DNA from: Candidatus Falkowbacteria bacterium CG02_land_8_20_14_3_00_36_14 | GTDB taxonomy: Bacteria; Patescibacteriota; Patescibacteriia; Patescibacteriales; UM-FILTER-36-11 | DNA length: 13,687 nucleotides | NCBI GenBank assembly: GCA_002781265.1 | Contig: PETS01000127.1 | Coordinates: 19,663-33,349 of the forward strand | Reading direction: 5' to 3' | Part shown: positions 1 through 5,476 of the stretch, one piece after another | Layout: every line of letters begins with the position of its first letter | Position numbering within the stretch: position 1 is the stretch's first letter | Notes under the pieces: model-generated | Database searches by the model: none | Seen by the model: only the letters and a program-made list of their open reading frames with translations | Told to the model about the DNA's origin: nothing | Made by a program: the position numbers and the translations under genes

Positions 1-980
1 CCAATGAAGAACAAATTAATAACTTAATAAACCTAATTGATCCGGCAGATATACTGTATATTATTGTCGGTAGCGAGGTTTTATTAAGGGGAGATCTAAC
101 AGAAAGCCAGTTAATTAATTATATTAACCGCGTCAAAGCGGCTTTTCCCGGGATTCCTGTAACCTATGGGGAAGTTTACAGCATTTTACTCTCATACCCT
201 AATATTATGAATACGTGCGACTTTTTATTTATCAACACATATTCATATTGGGAAGGAGTTGATATTAACAATGCCGTTTGCAAGACGGTCAGCGATTATC
301 AGAGTGTGGTAAGTGCCGCCGGCGGCAAGAGGGTTGTCATTTCTGAAATGGGCTGGCCAACCTGCGGTGATACCAATGGCGGGGCTGTTTCTAACCTCAC
401 AAATGCCGTTTTATATTTCAACAGCATAATTTCCTGGGCGCAGGCCGATAATGTAGAGTATTATTATTTTGAGGCCTTTAACGAATCCTGGAAGGCGGCT
501 TATGAAGGGCCGCAAGGGGTCTGTTGGGGAGTCTGGGATGAAGACGGAAACATGAAATCAGGTATGGAAGACGTGTTTGACGGCATGACGATTGCGGTTG
601 ACTGTTCCTGCTCATCCGTTATTGGAGGTCCGGGCACTCCCGAAATTAATTTTATTTACGTGCCGCCAATAGGAAATACAACTGATTATTTAAAAGGTAA
701 TGTTTTGCATGTCGTATCAGTTGACTATAAAGTCGTGGTTTATATAAGGGTAAACGGCGGTTGGTGGATTAAGCCGACATATGCCCAGCCGTTAACCAAC
801 ATAAACTGCGACGGCACCTGGTCAGCCGATATAGTTACTGGCGGAGTGGACCAGAATGCCACTGACATCACTGTTTATCTTATTCCTAACGGCTATAATC
901 CGCCACTCTTAGGGGGATCTTCTTACCTACCTCAAGAATTGGACGATAATTCCGTGGCTAAGGTGACAGTGGCTAGGTAG
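1..980 (+). CDS. GH17-type beta-1,3-glucanase-like secreted hydrolase, 5'-truncated by the window
   Basis: The frame is open from the window edge (first full codon at nt 3) to a TAG at 978-980, giving 325 visible residues; an ATG at 207 is internal, because homologous sequence continues upstream of it. Two GH17 active-site motifs are visible: VGSEVLLRG with the likely acid/base Glu at nt 75-77 (family form VGNE), and VISEMGWPT with the likely nucleophile Glu at nt 345-347. The spacing fits the beta/alpha barrel of glucan endo-1,3-beta-glucosidases. After the barrel (about nt 600 on) there is a Cys-Ser-Cys linker and a roughly 110-residue accessory domain containing VNGGWWIKP and PNGYNPPLLGG, of a kind found behind bacterial GH17 barrels. 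The likely role is cleaving or remodelling beta-1,3-linked glucan outside the cell. The signal peptide would lie upstream of the window. The family call is firm; the substrate is inferred. Confidence 0.8.
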   Translation, partial: NEEQINNLINLIDPADILYIIVGSEVLLRGDLTESQLINYINRVKAAFPGIPVTYGEVYSILLSYPNIMNTCDFLFINTYSYWEGVDINNAVCKTVSDYQSVVSAAGGKRVVISEMGWPTCGDTNGGAVSNLTNAVLYFNSIISWAQADNVEYYYFEAFNESWKAAYEGPQGVCWGVWDEDGNMKSGMEDVFDGMTIAVDCSCSSVIGGPGTPEINFIYVPPIGNTTDYLKGNVLHVVSVDYKVVVYIRVNGGWWIKPTYAQPLTNINCDGTWSADIVTGGVDQNATDITVYLIPNGYNPPLLGGSSYLPQELDDNSVAKVTVAR

Positions 981-1001
981 CAAAAAATAATATTAATCAA
1001 A

Positions 1002-1036
1002 AGGCTGAGCTTTTCATTCGCTCAGCCTCTTTTTTT
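1002..1036 (+). terminator. Rho-independent terminator of the GH17 gene
   Basis: A perfect 9-bp stem AGGCTGAGC (1002-1010) / GCTCAGCCT (1020-1028) encloses a 9-nt loop and is followed by C and a run of eight T. It starts 21 nt after the GH17 stop. Flanking A-rich and T-rich bases extend the pairing, so it may also work for transcription from the other strand. Confidence 0.9.
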
Positions 1037-1074
1037 GATCAAACTATAAAGTAAAAAATAAGATGGCATTATTA

Positions 1075-1103
1075 TTGACAAATAAATTTATAAGTTATAT
1101 CAT
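1075..1103 (+). promoter_or_regulatory. Sigma-70-type promoter of the PEP-CTERM gene
   Basis: TTGACA (1075-1080), a 17-nt spacer and TATCAT (1098-1103) form a near-consensus promoter. It lies between the upstream terminator and the PEP-CTERM gene and leaves a leader of about 45 nt. It is one of the two best -35/-10 matches in the window. Confidence 0.7.
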
Positions 1104-1142
1104 ACGAAAATTAGCCCTTTTAAAAATACGATAATCAACTTA

Positions 1143-1149
1143 GAGGAGG
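1143..1149 (+). promoter_or_regulatory. Strong Shine-Dalgarno site of the PEP-CTERM gene
   Basis: GAGGAGG (1143-1149) stands 7 nt before the ATG at 1157 and fixes that start. It is notable because the LTD, ftsK, MBL and membrane-protein genes in this window have no comparable site upstream of their ATG. Confidence 0.8.
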
Positions 1150-1156
1150 AAAGGTT

Positions 1157-1972
1157 ATGAAAAAAGTATTTTTAGCAGTTTTTATTGGAATTGTTATTTT
1201 GTTTTCAAGTTTATCCGCAAATGCCATAACCTACAACAAGTTTAATATCCCCGGTGATTTCCCTGGTAATTTCAGAATTGATTTTCTGGGAACAGAATTT
1301 CTTGTGGTATCAAATATATCAGGTAATTTTTCCAATAAATCAACAATTTATTTTAGTGTCAATAATGACCTAGATTGTGACGGCATTTATGGCATTACTG
1401 TAAATCAAGCTGGATTTAATTTTGTGAATATTGAAATTCCTGCTTTCAGTTGGATTTTTGATGTTTTTGCTATTGGTGATGGTGTTGGCACATTTAACTC
1501 TAATACAGGCGATTGGATATTGGATATTCCAGTATTATTTAGAGAAAAGTTTACTTTTGATTGGTATTTAGATTTTTTTATCCCGCTTCACCTAACAACG
1601 CAGAATGTTTATATTCCAGATTCATTTTATACTGATAAATTTGGGAATCCAATTGTCCCTGCTCATTGGACTACTTCTGCCTACCAAATGATTATGAACC
1701 AAAATAATCCAGAATGTGGTAATTTAGGATTAGTCGCGGCAGGGAAAGTCCCTACACTTAAAGAATTAGAAAATTACAACTGGGGATTAGTTGATAACTA
1801 TTATATTGGAATTGCTTACAATGCTCTCTATGGTGGTGGAAATTACGTTTTTGCAAACCAAATGTATGAATTTCATATTAAAGGCAATGATCCCGTTTCA
1901 TCAGTTCCGGAACCTTCAACGGCATTATTATTAGTTACCGGTGTGGTATTATTATTTTTAAAAAGAAGATAA
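1157..1972 (+). CDS. Secreted PEP-CTERM sorting-domain protein, function unknown
   Basis: The 271-residue product starts with a clear signal peptide (MKK, hydrophobic core, cleavage near ANA at about residue 23). It ends with a textbook PEP-CTERM sorting signal: VPEPS at residues 250-254, a hydrophobic span, and a terminal KRR. In known systems this tail is recognised by an exosortase (EpsH/XrtA family), which processes the protein at the membrane during export of exopolysaccharide-associated proteins. The body is rich in Asn, Phe, Gly and aromatic residues, looks beta-rich, and has only two cysteines that I can see (NDLDCDG and PECGNL); I do not recognise a domain in it. It is a monocistronic unit with its own promoter and terminator. 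Its codons are visibly more AT-ended than those of the LTD gene, and its ribosome binding site differs from its neighbours, which suggests transfer. No exosortase gene is in the window. Confidence 0.88.
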   Translation: MKKVFLAVFIGIVILFSSLSANAITYNKFNIPGDFPGNFRIDFLGTEFLVVSNISGNFSNKSTIYFSVNNDLDCDGIYGITVNQAGFNFVNIEIPAFSWIFDVFAIGDGVGTFNSNTGDWILDIPVLFREKFTFDWYLDFFIPLHLTTQNVYIPDSFYTDKFGNPIVPAHWTTSAYQMIMNQNNPECGNLGLVAAGKVPTLKELENYNWGLVDNYYIGIAYNALYGGGNYVFANQMYEFHIKGNDPVSSVPEPSTALLLVTGVVLLFLKRR

Positions 1973-1987
1973 ATAACCCGAAATCAA

Positions 1988-2017
1988 ACCTTATCTAAGT
2001 TAGATAAGGTTTTTTTA
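1988..2017 (+). terminator. Rho-independent terminator of the PEP-CTERM gene
   Basis: ACCTTATCTAA (1988-1998) and TTAGATAAGGT (2000-2010) are perfect complements one base apart, so about 9-10 bp can form around a small loop. A run of eight T follows directly. It begins 16 nt after the stop codon. Confidence 0.85.
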
Positions 2018-2048
2018 TATAATTTTTTAATTGTATTAAAAATATAGT

Positions 2049-2104
2049 TTGCCAAAATAAAATTTTTTGATAGAATATAAATGTTAAATATAAAATAATA
2101 TAAT
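2049..2104 (+). promoter_or_regulatory. Possible promoter(s) of the LTD gene
   Basis: TTGCCA (2049-2054), 16 nt, then TAGAAT (2071-2076) is a plausible promoter. A second, perfect TATAAT (2099-2104) lies only 7 nt before the ATG at 2112 but has no convincing -35. If used, it would give a leaderless mRNA beginning at or next to the start codon. The surrounding DNA is extremely AT-rich, so such matches are partly expected by chance. Confidence 0.35.
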
Positions 2105-2111
2105 AAAAATT

Positions 2112-5100
2112 ATGATTAAAAAAGGAGGAGTTTTTTTATGTTTGATTCTGGCGCTGACCATGGCCGGAATTTTTTATTTTGGAAATTATATTAGAGCGGC
2201 TAATCAAGGGGAAGCGGTCATAAACGAAATTACCTGGATGGGGACCGAAGTTTCCAGCAACAACGAATGGATTGAATTGAAAAATTTAACTGGCAGTGAA
2301 ATTAATTTGGACGGCTGGCGCTTAAAAGCCAATGACGGCCAGCCGAATATTGCTTTAGGCGGGATTATGCCGGCCAATGGTTTTTTTCTTTTGGAAAGGA
2401 CTAATAATGATAGCGCGCTCGGCGTTAGCGCTGACTTAATATATGTTGGGGCTTTGGGGAATGACGGCGAAATATTGGAACTTTATGACGCCAATGGAAA
2501 TTTAATTGATAAAATTGACGCGTCTGCCGGCTGGCCGGCCGGAGATAATACCACCAAGCAGACAATGGAGAGAAAATCGGACGGAAGCTGGCAGACGAGC
2601 GCGGATGTTGGCGGAACGCCGAAGGCGGAAAACAGCGCCGGAATAATAAATTCGCCTCTGGCTCCTCAATACGATGAAAAAGCGGCAAATAAAGAGGTCG
2701 AACCTCTCTCAACTGGAACAACCGAAAGAGGTTCGACCTCTAATATTGGAGATATTTTAATTAACGAATTTGTGGCCGATCCGGCGGATGGAGAAGTAGA
2801 ATGGATTGAATTGTATAATAATGCGGGTGCAGTCGTAGATTTAGCCGGCTGGACCATAGAAGAAGGCAGTGGGGCGCGAACAACATTAAGCGGAAATATT
2901 GCCAGCCATAAATTTATAGTAATAGAAGAGCCGAAAGGCAATTTGAATAATAAGGGCGATATTGTAATTTTGCGCGACGGCGGCAAAAATATAATTGACA
3001 GCGTGGCTTACGGGAATTGGGACGATGGCAACATGAATGACAACGCGCCAGCGTCGGCAGATCCTTTGTCTATCGCCCGTAAAAACGACGGCCATAATAG
3101 CCAAAATAATTCCAAGGATTTTTTAGCCACAGCCATGCCTACAAAAAATGAAAGCAATATTATAAAAGACGCCAATCAGGAAGACGGCTCAGCGGATAAT
3201 GGAAATAATAATTACAGCTATTCAAATAATATTATAATTTCGGAAATTTTTCCCAACCCGGCCGGAGATGAGAGCGCTGAATTTATTGAGCTGTATAATC
3301 AAGGAGAAACGGCGGTTGATTTGAGCGGCTGGATGATTGGCGATGACAGCCAGGGCCGATATAAAATCGCGCAGGGAAGCGAAGCAGGAGCGAATTTAGC
3401 GAATAATATAATTAAAGCCGGAAAATATTTTGTTATTTATAGAAGCACTAGCAAAATCGCTTTAAATAACAGCGGCGATACGGTTAAATTATACCAGCCG
3501 TCATCTGATGAAATTTATCAAATGGTAAAATACGAAAAAACAACAGAGGGGTGGAGTTATAATTATGATAAAAATAATGGCAATTGGTCTTGGAGTGAAA
3601 AGATCAGTCCGGGCAAGGATAATATTATTAAAAAAATAAACCATCCGCCATTAATATTTTTTGATTTTGAAGAAAAAGTTTTAGCCGGCCAGGCGGTTAT
3701 TTTTGACAGCGCCGATACTATTGATGAAGATGGCGATATTCTGCAATATAATTGGGATTTTGGCGACGGGTTTAAAAACAGCTTGCCTAATCCGGAGCAT
3801 ACCTTTTTAAAAACAGGCGCTTATGCCGTCCAATTGACGGTTAGTGACGGGGTTAATAAGGCCGTGGAAAAGAGAGATATAAAAGTGGTGAGTGATTTAA
3901 ATAGCAATAATGAAACATCGCTTAACCTTGATGACGGCAATATTATAATAAATGAAATATTTCCCAATCCGGTCGGGGAAGACAATCCTCCGGCCGGCCA
4001 GGGCGAATTTATAGAATTGTATAATAAGGGAGAGGTGGCTGTAAATTTATTAAATTGGCAAGTAGACGACAGCGAGGGCGGCAGCAGCGCTTATGTTTTT
4101 AACAGCGACAATTTTTTATCAGGCGGCAGTTATTTTTTATTAAACAGAAATGACAGCAAGATTACGTTAAACAATACCAGCGACAGCGTCCGTTTATTTA
4201 ATAATTCAGGCGAATTAGTTGACGCGGTTGAATACGCGGAAGTTTATGAAGGAGAGTCTTATGCCCGGGGCGCTAATGAAAAATGGTTTTGGACGCCCGT
4301 TATCACTCCGAAAGAAAAAAATATAATATCAGTTAAGGCCGGCGCGGAAAATAATAATACCATTGGCCTAACAGCCGGTTTGAATGAAAATAATAACGGG
4401 CCGATGGAAATTTTTTTGGAGGAAATTAATAAATGCCAAATCGGCGATTTGGTAAAAACAGCCGGCACCGTGGCGGTTAAGCCGGGAATATTGGGAGCGC
4501 AGTATTTCTATATTGTCGGCTCCCCAGGCATCCAAGTTTATTCTTATAAGAAAGATTTTCCAGATTTAAAAGTGGGCGACTATGTGGCCGTGGCCGGGGA
4601 AATATCGGAAAGCCGGGGAGAGCGCCGGATAAAAACAAAAACAACCGCTGACATAAAAGTAATAGCCAATAACGGTGAGCCGATACCGACGGAAGTAATC
4701 GGCGAGGAAATGGATGAAAGTTTTGCCGGATCACTAGTCAAGATTTCCGGGGAATTAACAGAAAGGAAAAGCTCCACCTTATATATTGACGACGGCACCG
4801 GCGAAGTGGTCGCTTATATAAAGGAAGCGACCGGCATTGATCTTAAAGAGTTGGTTGAAGGCGATGTTTTAGAAATAACCGGCATAGCGGTGGGCACCAG
4901 CGCCGGTCTAAAAGTTATGCCCAGAAGTCCGGATGATATTAAAAAAATAGCTGTCAAAGGGATAAGCCAAGAAGTGCCGCCGGTTTTAGGCGAAGTAAAT
5001 AATGGCAATGAATGGGCCGTGGCCGGACGGGATAAAAAAATGGAATTGTTTAAATATTTATTAATCATTGCCGGCGGGGCGATTGTGGTATTGATTGGAT

Positions 5101-5132
5101 TTTTAATAAAGATAAAAAGGGGTGAAACGTAA
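2112..5132 (+). CDS. Large membrane-anchored surface protein: four LTD repeats, PKD domain, OB-fold-like tail
   Basis: The 1006-residue product begins with a signal peptide (MIKKGG then a hydrophobic core to about residue 30). Lamin-tail (LTD) beta-sandwich repeats start near residues 34, 214, 374 and 611, each with the pattern (I/V)NE(I/F)...E(W/F)IEL.N......L.GW. Between repeats 3 and 4 lies a PKD domain (about 510-592) with WDFGDG at 548-553. Residues about 765-950 look like one or two OB-fold modules (IGDLVKTAGTV, LVKISGELTER, YIDDGTGEVVAYI), as seen in secreted nuclease-associated proteins. One transmembrane helix (about 981-1000) and a KIKRG tail anchor it, with nearly everything outside the cell. 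I see no catalytic domain, so adhesion or binding of DNA or polysaccharide is inference. Repeats 3 and 4 share EIFPNP...EFIELYN and look like a fairly recent duplication. No Shine-Dalgarno precedes the ATG; the GGAGGAG is inside codons 5-7. Confidence 0.85.
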   Translation: MIKKGGVFLCLILALTMAGIFYFGNYIRAANQGEAVINEITWMGTEVSSNNEWIELKNLTGSEINLDGWRLKANDGQPNIALGGIMPANGFFLLERTNNDSALGVSADLIYVGALGNDGEILELYDANGNLIDKIDASAGWPAGDNTTKQTMERKSDGSWQTSADVGGTPKAENSAGIINSPLAPQYDEKAANKEVEPLSTGTTERGSTSNIGDILINEFVADPADGEVEWIELYNNAGAVVDLAGWTIEEGSGARTTLSGNIASHKFIVIEEPKGNLNNKGDIVILRDGGKNIIDSVAYGNWDDGNMNDNAPASADPLSIARKNDGHNSQNNSKDFLATAMPTKNESNIIKDANQEDGSADNGNNNYSYSNNIIISEIFPNPAGDESAEFIELYNQGETAVDLSGWMIGDDSQGRYKIAQGSEAGANLANNIIKAGKYFVIYRSTSKIALNNSGDTVKLYQPSSDEIYQMVKYEKTTEGWSYNYDKNNGNWSWSEKISPGKDNIIKKINHPPLIFFDFEEKVLAGQAVIFDSADTIDEDGDILQYNWDFGDGFKNSLPNPEHTFLKTGAYAVQLTVSDGVNKAVEKRDIKVVSDLNSNNETSLNLDDGNIIINEIFPNPVGEDNPPAGQGEFIELYNKGEVAVNLLNWQVDDSEGGSSAYVFNSDNFLSGGSYFLLNRNDSKITLNNTSDSVRLFNNSGELVDAVEYAEVYEGESYARGANEKWFWTPVITPKEKNIISVKAGAENNNTIGLTAGLNENNNGPMEIFLEEINKCQIGDLVKTAGTVAVKPGILGAQYFYIVGSPGIQVYSYKKDFPDLKVGDYVAVAGEISESRGERRIKTKTTADIKVIANNGEPIPTEVIGEEMDESFAGSLVKISGELTERKSSTLYIDDGTGEVVAYIKEATGIDLKELVEGDVLEITGIAVGTSAGLKVMPRSPDDIKKIAVKGISQEVPPVLGEVNNGNEWAVAGRDKKMELFKYLLIIAGGAIVVLIGFLIKIKRGET
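2693..2741. repeat. Perfect 15-bp inverted repeat inserted in frame in the LTD gene
   Basis: AGAGGTCGAACCTCT (2693-2707) and its exact reverse complement AGAGGTTCGACCTCT (2727-2741) are separated by 19 nt. Each arm is itself an imperfect palindrome (AGAGGT...ACCTCT), so the hexamer occurs four times in alternating orientation. The element encodes residues about 194-210 in the linker between LTD repeats 1 and 2, rich in Ser, Thr and Glu, and keeps the frame open. It resembles a protein-coding palindromic element (of the kind known in Rickettsia) more than a terminator, as no T-run follows. Confidence 0.8.
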
Positions 5133-5147
5133 ATTTTTGTATTTTAA

Positions 5148-5177
5148 AACCCAGGCACTGTGAAAGCTACCTGGGTT
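5148..5177. repeat. Intergenic hairpin AACCCAGG/CCTGGGTT
   Basis: An 8-bp perfect stem AACCCAGG (5148-5155) / CCTGGGTT (5170-5177) encloses a 14-nt loop, starting 16 nt after the LTD stop. No T-run follows on the + strand, so it is a poor + strand terminator; on the - strand the stem is followed by TTTT. It could end LTD transcription weakly or be a copy of a dispersed palindrome. Confidence 0.55.
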
Positions 5178-5250
5178 CAAGATTGGCAAATAAAATATTT
5201 AAAAATCATACATTCTCCGCTTTCTCCATGCAGAAATACCGATGTTCGTG

Positions 5251-5286
5251 GAATTTCTAGATTCCCTGTTCAAGGGAATGACGGGG
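5251..5286. repeat. REP-like palindrome of the GATTCCC...GGGAATGACG class
   Basis: ATTCCCT (5261-5267), a 5-nt loop and AGGGAAT (5273-5279) are flanked by CTAG on the left and GACGGGGG on the right. A 'GATTCC(C) - loop - GGGAATGACG' hairpin is a very common dispersed intergenic repeat in many bacterial genomes. The assignment rests on this resemblance; only one copy is in the window. Confidence 0.55.
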
Positions 5287-5476
5287 GAGAAAAGCAGGAA
5301 TGAGAAAGTAAAATATAGTTTTCAGACAATCTAGATTAAGATATTTAGCATAATGTGAATAAAGAAGTTATTATAAATGAAAACAAATGGTGATTTATCA
5401 ACAAGAAAGCTCTTTATTTATATAAAAAATAATGATATAATATTATTATAAATTAAAATAAAATTGATAATTTATC

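Larger units (their letters stand above)
5133..5476 (+). other. Gene-free 344-nt stretch between the LTD gene and ftsK
   Basis: I see no credible ORF or RNA gene here. The stretch holds the hairpin at 5148-5177, the REP-like palindrome at 5261-5279, a 10-bp palindrome AATCTAGATT (5328-5337), and a very AT-rich 3' end with a possible -10 TATAAT at 5436-5441 that would give ftsK a leader of about 30 nt. The -35 position (about 5413-5418) reads TTTATT, a weak match. The stretch separates the surface-protein region from the housekeeping cluster. Confidence 0.6.

Noticed and set aside
5395..5403. TTATCAACA, one mismatch from a DnaA box, upstream of ftsK
   Set aside because: Single site in AT-rich DNA, no cluster of boxes, no dnaA or dnaN nearby; expected by chance.
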